Shown here: one piece after another, positions 54,757-64,000 of the stretch | Position numbering within the stretch: position 1 is the first letter of the stretch | Layout of the letters: each line of letters starts with the position of its first letter | Source: Stenotrophomonas sp. 169 | GTDB taxonomy: Bacteria > Pseudomonadota > Gammaproteobacteria > Xanthomonadales > Xanthomonadaceae | Reading direction: 5' to 3' | DNA length: 64,000 bases | Assembly: GCF_014621775.1 (NCBI RefSeq) | Contig: NZ_CP061204.1 | Coordinates: 2,438,501-2,502,500, forward strand | The notes under the pieces: model-generated | What the model was told of the DNA's origin: nothing | What the model saw: the letters and a program-made list of their open reading frames with translations, nothing else | Databases searched by the model: none | Position numbers and translations under genes: made by a program

Positions 54757-56589
54757 TCAAGCGTCCGGCGGCACCTGATCGGCATTGAGCGTGCGCGACT
54801 GACGCTTCGGCACGGTGAACGGGGTCGGCGTCGGCACGCCGGGCAGCGAGGTGCCGAACACCATGTGCGCACCGGAAATCAGGTCGCCGCCGGCCATTTC
54901 CAGCTGGAAGCGCTCTGCGTCGCGCTCGCGGATCTGCTCGGCGATATCGCGTGCATCGTCCTCATCGGCACCGAGTTCCATCAGCGCGGCCTGACCGAAC
55001 ACCACGGCCGATTCGAAGGTTTCGCGGATCTGGAAATCGACACCTGCATGTATCAGACGCAGTGAGTGTTCGCGGTCGAACGAACGCACCAGCAGCTTGG
55101 CCTGCGGGAACTCGTGCGACACCAGCTCAACGATGCGGTCCGCTTCGGTAGCGTCGTTGACGCACACCGCAATCGCGCGCGCCGACGCTGCACCGGACGC
55201 ATGCAGCACATCCAGACGGGTACCGTCGCCGTAATAGATCTTGAAACCGAAGCGTTCGGCGCTGTGGATCATCTCCACGTCGTTGTCGATGATGGTCACG
55301 TCCACGTCGCGCGCCAGCAGTGACTGGCTGGCCACCTGGCCGAAGCGTCCGAAGCCGATCAGCAGCACGCTGCCGGACAGGCCTTCGGCCTCCTCCACGC
55401 CTTCCATGCTGACCACGGCAGGTGCAGCGAAGCGCTTATGCGCCAGCACCACCAGCGGGGTCAGCGCCATCGACAGCACGACCACGGCGGTGAAGTTGGC
55501 GTTGATGTCCACGTCGATCACCCCGGCACTGGCAGCGGCGGCGAACAGCACGAACGCGAACTCGCCGCCCTGCGCCATCACCACGCCACGGTCCAGCGCC
55601 TGCGCATGGCTGCTGCCCAGCAGTCGTGCCACGGCATAGATGCAGACGGCCTTGGCCGCCATCAGCGCCAGCACCAGACCGACGATCAGCGGCCAGTTGC
55701 GCGCCACCACGCCCAGGTCCAGCGCCATGCCGACGCTGAGGAAGAACAAGCCCAACAGGATGCCGCGGAAGGGCTCGATATCGGCTTCGATCTGGTGACG
55801 GAAGGTCGACTCGCTGAGCAGCACGCCGGCCAGGAACGCGCCCATCGCCATCGACAGCCCGGACAGCTGCATCAGCAGTGCCGCGCCCAGCACCACCAGC
55901 AGCGCCGCGGCGGTCATCACTTCGCGCGCCTTGGCGGCAGCGAGGATGCGGAACAGCGGATTGAGCAGGAAACGCCCGACCAGCACGAGGCCGATCACTG
56001 CGCCGGCGCCGATAGCCACCGACATCCAGCGCGAGCCCTCGCCGTCGGCACTGCCCGCAGACGGGCCCATGAACGCGACCAGCGCCAGCAACGGCACAAT
56101 CAGCAGGTCTTCGAACAGCAGGACCGAGACGATCTTCTGCCCCGGCGGCAACGCGATGTCACCGCGCTCGGCCAGCAACTGCATCACCACCGCGGTAGAG
56201 GTGAGCACGAAGCCGGTCGCACCGATGAAGGCCACCTGCCACGGCAGGCCGAACAGCTTGGCGACCAGGGTCAGCACGATGGCGCAGACGGTAATCTGCG
56301 CCGTACCCAGGCCAAAGATTTCCTTGCGCAGGCTCCACAAGTGCGACGGCCGCATTTCCAGCCCGATCACGAAAAGGAACATCACCACGCCGAGTTCGGC
56401 GGTATGCAGGATGGCTTGCGGATCGGAGAACCAGCCCAGCCCGAACGGCCCGATCGCCAGACCAGCGGTGAAGTAGCCCAGGACCGATCCGAGGCCGAAG
56501 CGTCGGAACAGGGGCACCATCACCACTGCCGCGCCCAACAGGGCGACGACCTTGACCAGTTCACTGCTTGCTGCTGCTTCCACCGCCAT
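54757..56589 (-). CDS. Kef-type monovalent cation:proton antiporter (CPA2) with TrkA-N
   Basis: 610 residues. The N-terminal antiporter (about 1-390) has some 12 membrane helices, including GYFTAGLAIGPFGLG and SVLLFEDLLIVPLLALVAF with the E-D pair of CPA2 proteins. The C-terminal RCK/TrkA-N domain has LLIGFGRFGQVASQSL and IIDNDVEMI. It probably exchanges K+ for H+ under redox or pH control. The glutathione-binding KefG/KefF partner is not next to it. Confidence 0.9.
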   Translation of the reverse strand: MAVEAAASSELVKVVALLGAAVVMVPLFRRFGLGSVLGYFTAGLAIGPFGLGWFSDPQAILHTAELGVVMFLFVIGLEMRPSHLWSLRKEIFGLGTAQITVCAIVLTLVAKLFGLPWQVAFIGATGFVLTSTAVVMQLLAERGDIALPPGQKIVSVLLFEDLLIVPLLALVAFMGPSAGSADGEGSRWMSVAIGAGAVIGLVLVGRFLLNPLFRILAAAKAREVMTAAALLVVLGAALLMQLSGLSMAMGAFLAGVLLSESTFRHQIEADIEPFRGILLGLFFLSVGMALDLGVVARNWPLIVGLVLALMAAKAVCIYAVARLLGSSHAQALDRGVVMAQGGEFAFVLFAAAASAGVIDVDINANFTAVVVLSMALTPLVVLAHKRFAAPAVVSMEGVEEAEGLSGSVLLIGFGRFGQVASQSLLARDVDVTIIDNDVEMIHSAERFGFKIYYGDGTRLDVLHASGAASARAIAVCVNDATEADRIVELVSHEFPQAKLLVRSFDREHSLRLIHAGVDFQIRETFESAVVFGQAALMELGADEDDARDIAEQIRERDAERFQLEMAGGDLISGAHMVFGTSLPGVPTPTPFTVPKRQSRTLNADQVPPDA

Positions 56590-56734
56590 GCGGCCGTTCC
56601 TGTGATGCGTCGAGAGGGCTCAACGATAGGGCATGCGGGTGGCAATCAATAGCACGTGAGTTGCGGTTGATTGTTCTGTTGGCGCAACGAGTGGTAAATT
56701 TATTGCCATGTCGTTCCATCTGTCACTGCGAACG

Positions 56735-56848
56735 AACGGCTGCCGCTGTGCTCGCCGACCATGGGTCGGCGCTACCGATGACCCGGCCCTGCGCGCCAGA
56801 TCGGTGCCTCGGTAGCGCCGAGCCACGCTCGGCGAGCGTAGCGGCAAA
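56735..56848. repeat. Facing REP hairpins upstream of the Kef gene
   Basis: A TCGCCGACCATGGGTCGGCGCTAC copy (about 56753-56777, minus) and a GTAGCGCCGAGCCACGCTCGGCG copy (about 56813-56836, plus). They fill the gap between the rhodanese-MoeB gene and the antiporter. Confidence 0.8.
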
Positions 56849-58003
56849 TCAGCGGCCCGCGCAGAAAGCGGCGTAATCGATATAGCCGGGGAACTCGACG
56901 CCCGGCCCGCAGACCGCGCACTGCGGGTCGGGGCTGAGCCGGGTTTCGCGGAAGCGCATCGCCAGCGCATCGAAGCGCAGCAGGCGCCCGGTCAGCGGCT
57001 CGCCGATGCCCAGCAGCAGCTTCAGCACCTCGGTCGCCTGCAGGATACCGGCCAGCCCGGGCAGGACGCCGAGCACGCCCGCCTCGGAACAGTTCGGCGC
57101 GAACTCCGGCGGCGGCGGCTGCGGGAACAGGCAGCGGTAACACGGCGCCACGCCGCGCTGGCGACCGGCGTCAAACACGCTCACCTGGCCGTCGAAGCGC
57201 TCGATCGCGGCATACACAAGCGGCTTGGCGTGCTTGATGCACGCGTCGTTGAGGAGGTAGCGCAGCGGGAAGTTGTCCGAGCCGTCGAGCACCACGTCCA
57301 CCCCGTCCATCAGCGCGTCGATGTTTGACGAGGTAGCACGCTCGGCGATGGCCTCTACCTTGAGAGAAGGGTTCAGGGCCAGCATGCGCTCGCGGGCCGA
57401 GTCCACTTTCAGCGTGCCTACGCTGGCTTCGGTGTGCACGATCTGCCGGTGCAGGTTGCTGCGCTCCACGCGGTCATCGTCGACAAAACGCAGCTGCCCT
57501 ACCCCGGCCGCGGCCAGGTAGAAGCCGGCAGGCGAGCCCAGCCCGCCAGCGCCCAGCACCAGCACGCGCGACCGTTGCAGTTGGCGCTGGCCTGCTTCGC
57601 CGACCTGCGGCAACAGCAGATGGCGGGCATACCGATCGTAGAAATCGCGGTCTTCGGCCGAGGTCAGGGGCTGCACCAGCGGCAGCCCCTGCGCGCGCCA
57701 GGCGACGGTGCCGCCGGCCACCGAGGCGACGTTTGCATAGCCGGCAGCGAGCAGTGCCTGCGCCGCATCGACGGAGCGCCGGCCGGTCTGGCAGATCAGC
57801 AGGATGTCTTGGTCGGTGCGCGGCAGGTGCGCGCCAGGATCGGCCTGCAGCACGCCGTTGGCGATGCCACGCGCGCCTTCGGCCATGCCGCCGGCACGCT
57901 CGTGCGCCTCGCGCACGTCGATCAGCGCCGCGCCGTGGGCGAGGCGTTGCAGGGCGATTTCCGGGGTTATTTCGGGAATAGGCATGGCGGCATTATCGGC
58001 CAT
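56849..58003 (-). CDS. moeB: Rhodanese-MoeB fusion (sulfur-carrier adenylyltransferase)
   Basis: 384 residues (or 378 from ATG 57985). The N-terminal rhodanese (about 10-110) has the Cys loop ICQTGRRS. The C-terminal E1-like domain (about 125-384) has VLGAGGLGSPAGFYLAAAGVG, the Arg finger region VERSNLHRQI and zinc cysteines in CYRCLF and CAVCG. It adenylates and perhaps sulfurates a MoaD/ThiS-type carrier. The usual order is MoeB then rhodanese; here rhodanese comes first. Confidence 0.88.
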   Translation of the reverse strand: MADNAAMPIPEITPEIALQRLAHGAALIDVREAHERAGGMAEGARGIANGVLQADPGAHLPRTDQDILLICQTGRRSVDAAQALLAAGYANVASVAGGTVAWRAQGLPLVQPLTSAEDRDFYDRYARHLLLPQVGEAGQRQLQRSRVLVLGAGGLGSPAGFYLAAAGVGQLRFVDDDRVERSNLHRQIVHTEASVGTLKVDSARERMLALNPSLKVEAIAERATSSNIDALMDGVDVVLDGSDNFPLRYLLNDACIKHAKPLVYAAIERFDGQVSVFDAGRQRGVAPCYRCLFPQPPPPEFAPNCSEAGVLGVLPGLAGILQATEVLKLLLGIGEPLTGRLLRFDALAMRFRETRLSPDPQCAVCGPGVEFPGYIDYAAFCAGR

Positions 58004-58019
58004 GCGCGCAGGGGTGGCA

Positions 58020-58076
58020 CACCGCCGCTGCGCTCGCCGACCATGGGTCGGCGCTACCGTGGGTTCGGCGTTACCG
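58020..58076. repeat. REP (GTAG) hairpin between der and moeB
   Basis: TCGCCGACCATGGGTCGGCGCTAC (about 58037-58060, minus), followed by a decayed half copy. Sits between two leftward genes. Confidence 0.75.
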
Positions 58077-58083
58077 GGTCGCG

Positions 58084-59481
58084 TCAGCGACCCTTGACGT
58101 GCTTCATCAGGCGACGCTTGGCCTTGACCTGGCGTTCGGTCAGCGGGTTCTTCTTGCCTTCGTACGGGTTCGCTCCCTCGCGGAAGATGAACTGCACCGG
58201 CGTGCCGACCAGCTTGAAGCGCTTGCGGAAGAAGTTCTCCAGGTAGCGCTTGTACGACTCGGACAGCTCTTTCAGTCGCGTGCCGTGCACGATGAAGGTC
58301 GGCGGATTGGCGCCGCCCGGATGCACGTAGCGCAGCTTGGACACGTGACCACGAATGGTCGGCGGCGGATTGGCCTGGTAGGCCACTTCCAGCGCCTGGT
58401 TCACTTCGCTGGTGCTGAACTGATGGTTCGCCGACGCATGCGCACGGTGCACTGCATTGAACAGTTCACGCAGGCCGGAGCCGTGCATCGCCGAAATACG
58501 CACCGACTCGGCCCACGGCACGAAGCCCAGGCGCAGCGACAACTGGGTCTCCGCCTGCTCGCGCTGGTAGTCGGTCAGTCCGTCCCATTTGTTGATCGCA
58601 ATCACCAACGCACGGCCAGCATCCAGCACCGCGCCGAGCACGGTGGCGTCCTGGTCGGTCACGCCTTCGTGTGCGTCCAGCATCAGCACGGCCACCTGGC
58701 ACTGCTCGATCGCCTGCATGGTCTTGACGACGGAGAACTTCTCCACCGCTTCGTCCACGCGGCCCCGACGGCGCAGGCCGGCAGTGTCGATCAGGCGGTA
58801 TTCACGGCCCTCGCGCTCCAGGTCCACCGAGATGGAATCCCGGGTGGTGCCCGGCACTTCAGAGGCGATCATCCGCTCCTCGCCGAGGATGCGGTTCACC
58901 AGCGTCGACTTGCCCACGTTGGGGCGACCGACGAAGGCGATGCGCACGCGGTTCGGATCGTTGTCCATCTCTTCGGCGCTGCCTTCTTCCGGCAGGCGCT
59001 CGACGATTTCCTCGAGCAGGTCATCCAGACCCTGACGATGCGCCGCCGAAACGGTCATCATCTCGCTGAAGCCGTACCGCGAGAATTCCGCGCGCACGGT
59101 GTGCTCGTCGGTGCCGTCGATCTTGTTGATCAGCAGCACCTTCGGCTGCTGCTGCTTGCGCAGCCACGCCAGGATGTCATCGTCCAGCGACGAGGTGCCG
59201 TCGCGGGCATCCACGACAAACACGATCAGGTCGGCTTCCTCGGCAGCAGCACGTGCCTGGCGCGCGGTCGCGCCGGCCAGGCCTTCTTCCTGCTCGGCGA
59301 TGCCGCCGGTGTCCACGATCAGGAACGGGTTGTCCTCGTCCAGGCGACATACACCGTAGTTGCGGTCACGGGTCACGCCCGGCTGGTCATGGACCAGCGC
59401 GTCGCGGGTGCGCGTGAGCGCGTTGAAAATTGTGGACTTGCCGACATTCGGCCGTCCGACCAGGGCGACCAGGGGCAGCAT
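58084..59481 (-). CDS. der: Ribosome-assembly GTPase Der
   Basis: 465 residues with two GTPase domains: [22 protein letters not shown] and NKID in the first; [25 protein letters not shown] and NKWD in the second; then a KH-like C-terminal domain ending in a basic tail. Der binds the 50S subunit during assembly. It lies after bamB in the yfgM-bamB-der order, 16 bases away. Confidence 0.95.
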   Translation of the reverse strand: MLPLVALVGRPNVGKSTIFNALTRTRDALVHDQPGVTRDRNYGVCRLDEDNPFLIVDTGGIAEQEEGLAGATARQARAAAEEADLIVFVVDARDGTSSLDDDILAWLRKQQQPKVLLINKIDGTDEHTVRAEFSRYGFSEMMTVSAAHRQGLDDLLEEIVERLPEEGSAEEMDNDPNRVRIAFVGRPNVGKSTLVNRILGEERMIASEVPGTTRDSISVDLEREGREYRLIDTAGLRRRGRVDEAVEKFSVVKTMQAIEQCQVAVLMLDAHEGVTDQDATVLGAVLDAGRALVIAINKWDGLTDYQREQAETQLSLRLGFVPWAESVRISAMHGSGLRELFNAVHRAHASANHQFSTSEVNQALEVAYQANPPPTIRGHVSKLRYVHPGGANPPTFIVHGTRLKELSESYKRYLENFFRKRFKLVGTPVQFIFREGANPYEGKKNPLTERQVKAKRRLMKHVKGR

Positions 59482-59497
59482 CGCGTTTACTCCGTAA

Positions 59498-60703
59498 TTA
59501 ATTGGCCAACCGGTAAGCGGTCAGCTTGCCTTCGACGTTCTGCACCAGCAGCACCCCGTCAGCGACTATCGGTTGGGCCTTGACGGTCCCGCCGGTCTTT
59601 GCCCGGGCGGCCATCGCGCCGTCGGACTGTTGCAGCCAGTGAACATAGCCGTCGAGATCGCCGACAACCACGTAATCGCCCTGCAGCGCAGGGCCGGTCA
59701 ACTGGCGCCGGGCCAGGCCGGTCTGCGACCAGCTGGCCGCACCGCTCTGCTTGTCCAGGCCGAACACACCGCCCTGGTTGTCAGTCACGATCACGTAGGA
59801 CGTCGACACGGCGACACCACCGGCACCGCCGTGATCGCGCGCCCACAGCGGGCGGCCGGTCGGGCCTTCGATGGCCATGGTCTGGTTCTTGAAGCTGCTG
59901 GCATACAGCGTGGCGCCTTCCAGCACCGGGGCGCCATCCACGTCAGCCATGCGGTCCAGTTCGGTGCGCCCTTCCGGGTTGCCCACCACCTGGTCCCACA
60001 GCGTGCGGCCATCGGTGGACGCCATCGCGGAGATGCTGCCGTCATCGTTACCGACAAACAGCACGCCCGGACCCGGCACGATCGGCGCGTTGCCGCGCAC
60101 GGTCAGCGCCGGCAGTTCGCGCGGGTTGAACCAGCGCTGGGTGCCGTTGGACACATCGAACGCGGTGATGCGGCCGTCATTGCTGCGTACGTACACCATG
60201 CCCTGGCCGATGGCCGGAGCGGAAATCACTTCGCCGGGCACCTTGGCGCGCCACTTCTCGGTGCCGTCGTTGGCATCGAGCGCGATCACCTGGCCGTCCA
60301 GCGTACCGATGGCCACCAGGCCTTCGCCCACGCCCGGTCCACCGGACAGGCGCAGCTTCGGCTTCTTCTTTTCCTTGGCCGGCTCGTACGTCCAGATCTT
60401 CTTGCCGGTCTGCAGGTCGATGGCGTGCACGCCACCGGTGATCGCCGCGCCGTAGACGCGACCATCGGCCACGACCGGACCCTGGCGGACGCCGATGCGC
60501 TCTTCGCCCTTGCCCAGGTTGACCGTCCACAGCTTGTCGATCTTCACCGTGGCATCGAACTTCACCAGTTCGGCCGGTTCCTGCAGTTTCTTCGCCGCTG
60601 CGTCCTTGCCGGCGAACCAGCCCTTTACCGTGCTGCAGCCGGACAGTGCCATGCCGAGCATCGCAACCGTGGCAACCCGCTTGAGGATGACCATCTGACC
60701 CAT
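59498..60703 (-). CDS. bamB: Outer-membrane assembly lipoprotein BamB
   Basis: 401 residues. The lipobox ALSGC lies near residue 23, followed by a seven- to eight-bladed PQQ-type beta-propeller with repeats such as [13 protein letters not shown] and [13 protein letters not shown]. It is the BamA-binding scaffold of the Bam complex in the periplasm. ATG 60703 overlaps the yfgM stop (TAATG); ATG 60694 is an alternative. Confidence 0.93.
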   Translation of the reverse strand: MGQMVILKRVATVAMLGMALSGCSTVKGWFAGKDAAAKKLQEPAELVKFDATVKIDKLWTVNLGKGEERIGVRQGPVVADGRVYGAAITGGVHAIDLQTGKKIWTYEPAKEKKKPKLRLSGGPGVGEGLVAIGTLDGQVIALDANDGTEKWRAKVPGEVISAPAIGQGMVYVRSNDGRITAFDVSNGTQRWFNPRELPALTVRGNAPIVPGPGVLFVGNDDGSISAMASTDGRTLWDQVVGNPEGRTELDRMADVDGAPVLEGATLYASSFKNQTMAIEGPTGRPLWARDHGGAGGVAVSTSYVIVTDNQGGVFGLDKQSGAASWSQTGLARRQLTGPALQGDYVVVGDLDGYVHWLQQSDGAMAARAKTGGTVKAQPIVADGVLLVQNVEGKLTAYRLAN

Positions 60704-61341
60704 TACACCGTCTCCTCAGTCGCCGCGACCGTGCCGCCGGCGTCCATCAACTTGGTTTCCAGCAGGCGCCGTTGGGGCGCTGCCACGTCCAGCGTCTTAA
60801 GCGCTTTCTCGTACTGCCCGCGGGCTTCATCCCGCTTGCCGGCGGCCATCAAGGCGTCGCCATGAATCTCCAGCGCACTGCTGTCCGTGGCCGAACCCAG
60901 CAGTTTGATGGCTTCGTCGCCCTTACCGGTCGCTACCAGCAGACGAGCAATGCGCTGGTCAACCACGTGCTTCAGGTCGCCTTCCACGCTGACCGCGCGC
61001 AGGGTGGCAAGCGCGTCATCGTTCTTGCCGGCTTCCACCTGCGCTTTCGCAAGCTGCAGGGCAGCCAGTTCGGAATAGATGTTGGACGGGCCGGCGTCGA
61101 GTGCCTTCACTGCCTTGCCCGCCTCATCGAGTTTGTTCTCCTCGATGCCCTTGAGCACCTTCTGGTACTCCAGGTTGGCCGAGGCCAGCTTGTCGCCGTG
61201 CGACTGCTGCCAGTAGCCCCAGCCCCAGATCGCGCCGACGGCCACTGCTACGCCACCGAGGATGCTCAGGCCGTTCTTGCGCAGCCAGGAGCGGACGCGT
61301 TCACTTTGTTCGTGCTCGTCGAGCAGGTCGTCGATCGCCAT
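60703..61341 (-). CDS. yfgM: YfgM-type membrane-anchored TPR protein
   Basis: 212 residues. A short cytoplasmic N-terminus (DDLLDEHEQSERVRSWLRKNG), one membrane helix (LSILGGVAVAVGAIWGWGYW) and a periplasmic TPR domain. YfgM associates with the SecYEG/PpiD chaperones. Here it is followed by bamB and der as in E. coli, but hisS is not upstream. Confidence 0.9.
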   Translation of the reverse strand: MAIDDLLDEHEQSERVRSWLRKNGLSILGGVAVAVGAIWGWGYWQQSHGDKLASANLEYQKVLKGIEENKLDEAGKAVKALDAGPSNIYSELAALQLAKAQVEAGKNDDALATLRAVSVEGDLKHVVDQRIARLLVATGKGDEAIKLLGSATDSSALEIHGDALMAAGKRDEARGQYEKALKTLDVAAPQRRLLETKLMDAGGTVAATEETV

Positions 61342-61421
61342 GCGTACTCTCGCCCTACCCGAGCCGGAGACAAGCTCGCCGGGGAGGACTGTTCATTGGG
61401 TTGTGGAGTGCCGCCGCGGTC

Positions 61422-62294
61422 TCAGTTGGAAACCGGGACCACGGAGCCGTCAGAGGATACCGTAAAGCGGGCAACGTTGGCTCGCTGATACGGACCGAGA
61501 TCGATGATGGTGCCGTTCTGCTGAACCTGCACCTGCGAGGCGTTGCCCAGCACGATCCGGCTGACCTGGCCTGCCGGGAAGCTGCGCGACTGGCCCGCCT
61601 TGATCAGCGCTTTTTCCACCGTCGCCCCATCGGGCCCGGTGATGTCCACCCAGCTGTCGCCGCTGAACTGCAGTGCCAACGCCGTGCCGGCAGCCACCGG
61701 CGGCTCGACCGCCGCAGGCCGTGGCACCGGCGTCAACGAGGCCATGTAGGGCTGGGCGGGCGGTCGCTGCGGCGTCGCAGCGGCCGTCGGTGCCGGTGCG
61801 GCATCGCGACCATCGGCAGGCGGCGCGACGGCCACCGTTGCCGGGATCACATCCAGGGAGGCCGTGTTGGGCCCCTGCCCGCCGCCATCCAGATGGCTGC
61901 GGGTAGCGAACCAGACCGGCACCGCGAGCGCTGCGGTGATGCCCACGTACAGGAGGCGTCGGCCCAGGCTTTCCGCGATGCGGCGCGCGCGCGGCGTATG
62001 GGTATGGCTGACCAAGGTAGGCGGCACGATCGGACCTACCTGGGCCTGTTCAAGCACCTGGCCCACGTCCACGCCCAGCAGCCGCGCATAGCTGCGCAGC
62101 TGGCCGCGGACGAACACCGGCGCGCCCAGACGCTGCCACTGCTCTTCCTCAAGCGAACGGACGACCTGCACAGGCATGTGCAGGCGCTTGGAGACCTCAT
62201 CAAGTGTCAGTCCTGCCGCTTCACGGGCCTGGCGGAGGCGTTGGCCACAGCCGGCTGCCGTCTCGAAAGCGTTCACGGTCTGGTTGTCAGTCAC
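61422..62294 (-). CDS. rodZ: RodZ-like HTH membrane protein
   Basis: 290 residues. A cytoplasmic helix-turn-helix (GQRLRQAREAAGLTLDEVSKRLHMPVQVVRSLE), a membrane helix (LLYVGITAALAVPVWFA, about 113-130), a Pro/Ala linker and a C-terminal DUF4115 domain (SGDSWVDITGPDG). RodZ links MreB to the cell-wall machinery. It starts seven bases after pilF. No ispG follows, unlike in E. coli. Confidence 0.88.
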   Translation of the reverse strand: MTDNQTVNAFETAAGCGQRLRQAREAAGLTLDEVSKRLHMPVQVVRSLEEEQWQRLGAPVFVRGQLRSYARLLGVDVGQVLEQAQVGPIVPPTLVSHTHTPRARRIAESLGRRLLYVGITAALAVPVWFATRSHLDGGGQGPNTASLDVIPATVAVAPPADGRDAAPAPTAAATPQRPPAQPYMASLTPVPRPAAVEPPVAAGTALALQFSGDSWVDITGPDGATVEKALIKAGQSRSFPAGQVSRIVLGNASQVQVQQNGTIIDLGPYQRANVARFTVSSDGSVVPVSN

Positions 62295-62300
62295 TATGCT

Positions 62301-63110
62301 TCAACCCTTGGAATTGGGGTCCGCATCCTGCGGAAATTCCTGACGAATCCGCTGCTGGTAGCGTGCGGCGGCTGCCGCATCACCCAGTCGCGTCTCGATT
62401 TGCGACGCCAGTTGTAACACGGAAAGCGTTGACGGTGCAGCCGCGAGGCGGCGCTCCGAAAACGCACGCGCTTCCATGAAACGGCCATCGTCGTACGAAA
62501 GTTGCGCCATCGCGGTCAGCGCTTGGGCGTTTTTGGGCTCGCTGGCCAGCGATGCGCGCAGGTCACGCTGGGCGCGTTCACGCTGCCCGGCATCCAGGGC
62601 GCAGGCACCGGCGTTGGACAGCGCGATGGCCGGCGTGGCGTAGCCCGGCGCCACCAGCGCCCGGTCGAACCACGGCAGCGACTCCGCCGCCCGCCCCTGC
62701 TGGCACAACCACGCCGCGTAGTTGTTCAGCACATCGCCGCGCTCGGGAGCCAGCACGGTGGCCCGCTGCAGCAGCTGGCCGGTCTGTACGTTGTCGCCAC
62801 GCCGCTGCGCTACGGCAGCCAGCAGCAGCAGCGCGTCAGGGCGTCCACTGTCCAGCTTGAGTGCCGAACGCGCGCGCTTTTCCGCCGCGTCCAGATTGCC
62901 GGCCCCGAGGTCGGCCCCAGCCAGCGTCACGTCGTTGTTGTATTGGTGCTGGCGTCGCACCTGTTCGCCGTCATGGGCTGTGTAGGTGGGCGCAACCGAC
63001 ATCTCGGCCTTGCCCATCTTCAATCCGCCCCCCTTGCTACCACCACCGCACCCCGCGAGCACCAGCGCGCACAGGGCAGCACCGGCGAGCAGGCGGTCAG
63101 GCCGCTGCAT
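62301..63110 (-). CDS. pilF: Type IV pilus lipoprotein PilF/PilW (TPR)
   Basis: 269 residues starting [21 protein letters not shown], a lipoprotein signal with the Cys at about 21. TPR-like repeats fill the mature part ([48 protein letters not shown]). It would assist secretin assembly at the outer membrane. ATG 63110 lies 14 bases inside the end of rlmN; the frame is open 11 codons further. Confidence 0.9.
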   Translation of the reverse strand: MQRPDRLLAGAALCALVLAGCGGGSKGGGLKMGKAEMSVAPTYTAHDGEQVRRQHQYNNDVTLAGADLGAGNLDAAEKRARSALKLDSGRPDALLLLAAVAQRRGDNVQTGQLLQRATVLAPERGDVLNNYAAWLCQQGRAAESLPWFDRALVAPGYATPAIALSNAGACALDAGQRERAQRDLRASLASEPKNAQALTAMAQLSYDDGRFMEARAFSERRLAAAPSTLSVLQLASQIETRLGDAAAAARYQQRIRQEFPQDADPNSKG

Positions 63111-64000
63111 CGCGCCCGGTCCGTAAGTTCTCAAGCGCATCAAGGGTCTTGTTGAACTCGGCCTGGCGCCGCGTCCGGTCCATCACCTGCCCCTTCAACT
63201 GGCCACACGCCGCGTCGATGTCGTCACCGCGGGTACGGCGCACCATCGTCAGCACGTTGTTGTCCAGCAGGATGGTCTGGAAGGCGCGGATCTGCACATC
63301 GTCGGATCGCTCGTAACGCGTGCCCGGGAAGGGATTGAACGGGATCAGATTGACCTTGCCCGAGCCCTTGGCCTGCACCGCGTTGTCGAACTGGCGCATC
63401 AACCGGGCCAGTGCACGGGCGTGCTCGGGCTGGTCGTTGATGCCCTTCATCAGGGTGTATTCGAAGGTCACCGATTCGCGGCGCTTGTTGCCACGCAGGT
63501 AGCGCGCACAAGACGCCATCAGATCAGCGATCGGGTACTTCCGGTTCAGCGGCACGAGGGTCTCGCGCAGCTCATCGGTCGGCGCGTGCAGGGACACCGC
63601 CAGCGACACATCGCTTTCGGTGGACAGCCGATCGATCATCGGCACCAGGCCGGAGGTGGACAGGGTCACCCGCTTGTTGGCGAGGCCATAGCCCAGGTCG
63701 TCGCGCATCACGTTCATCGCGCGCACGACGTTGTCGAAATTCATCAGTGGCTCGCCCATGCCCATCATCACCACGTTGGTGAGACGGCGCATCAGGTGCG
63801 GCACGTTGCCCAGGTGGCGCGCGGCAATCCATACCTGGCCGATGATCTCGGCGGTGGACAGATTGCGGTTGAAGCCCTGGGTGGCGGTCGAACAGAACGT
63901 GCAGTTCAGCGCACAGCCCACCTGCGAGGAAACGCACAGCGTGCCGCGGCTCTTGTCCGGAATGTAGACCGCTTCGATGGCGTTCTTGCCATCGTTGCCC
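63097..64000 (-). CDS. rlmN: 23S rRNA / tRNA adenine-C2 methyltransferase RlmN, partial
   Basis: About 300 C-terminal residues; the start lies beyond the right edge. The radical-SAM motif C-x3-C-x2-C (CALNCTFC, with the first Cys in VSSQVGC upstream) is present, with [13 protein letters not shown] and the C-terminal [11 protein letters not shown] holding the catalytic Cys. It methylates A2503 of 23S rRNA and A37 of some tRNAs. First gene of rlmN-pilF-rodZ. Confidence 0.95.
   Translation of the reverse strand, partial: GNDGKNAIEAVYIPDKSRGTLCVSSQVGCALNCTFCSTATQGFNRNLSTAEIIGQVWIAARHLGNVPHLMRRLTNVVMMGMGEPLMNFDNVVRAMNVMRDDLGYGLANKRVTLSTSGLVPMIDRLSTESDVSLAVSLHAPTDELRETLVPLNRKYPIADLMASCARYLRGNKRRESVTFEYTLMKGINDQPEHARALARLMRQFDNAVQAKGSGKVNLIPFNPFPGTRYERSDDVQIRAFQTILLDNNVLTMVRRTRGDDIDAACGQLKGQVMDRTRRQAEFNKTLDALENLRTGRDAAA

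Overview
The window looks like a chromosome segment of a Stenotrophomonas-type member of the Xanthomonadaceae. The reasons are the high-GC coding, the many short palindromic repeats with a GTAG foot (the form of the SMAG repeats described in Stenotrophomonas maltophilia), the housekeeping gene set, and a C-terminal domain of the type that addresses effectors to the Xanthomonadales type IV secretion system. Species cannot be fixed from the sequence alone.

Layout. Positions 1-8430 hold the 5' part of hisS, a divergent FNR-type regulator, the leftward thrA-thrB-thrC operon with a Thr/Ile-rich leader peptide and alternative hairpins, and a DMT exporter with an AraC-type regulator. Positions 8533-15827 are a signalling block: a leftward chain of hybrid kinase, CheR, CheB and receiver-kinase with overlapping stops and starts, and a divergent PAS kinase with its single-domain response regulator. 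Positions 15953-20910 hold a MarC protein, an outer-membrane beta-barrel protein, a GAF kinase, a TraB/GumN protein and small ORFs.

Positions 20959-34262 are a genomic island of about 13.3 kb between two identical 51-bp repeats. The right copy lies in an intact tRNA-Arg(CCT) gene; the left copy is only the 3' part of that tRNA. The island is a decayed lambda-like prophage. It keeps nin-region-type genes (truncated MmcB-like, NinB, YbcO-like, RusA, an HTH protein, a possible Q antiterminator) and a rightward set ending in excisionase and integrase. Immunity, structural and lysis genes are not seen. It also carries foreign cargo: two tandem secreted proteins, a two-TM protein antisense to the phage operon, and, between the integrase and the tRNA, a two-gene module of an OLD/PARIS-like ATPase-Toprim protein and a C5 cytosine methyltransferase, which is a candidate anti-phage system.

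Positions 34713-45188 return to chromosomal metabolism: ALDH7, an SDR, a DUF4190 protein, a methyltransferase, pyrD, murB, an EamA transporter, a hypothetical gene, a divergent HxlR/MFS pair and a 3-hydroxybutyrate dehydrogenase. Positions 45399-50298 hold the most striking locus: four tandem paralogous small cytoplasmic proteins, the last translationally coupled to a 1069-residue protein with an N-terminal zeta-toxin kinase domain and a C-terminal XVIPCD-like T4SS delivery domain. I read this as a secreted zeta-kinase effector with an expanded family of antitoxin/immunity proteins.

Positions 50372-64000 are leftward housekeeping genes: guaA, guaB, folD, a Kef-type antiporter, a rhodanese-MoeB fusion, der, bamB, yfgM, a RodZ-like gene, pilF and the 3' part of rlmN.
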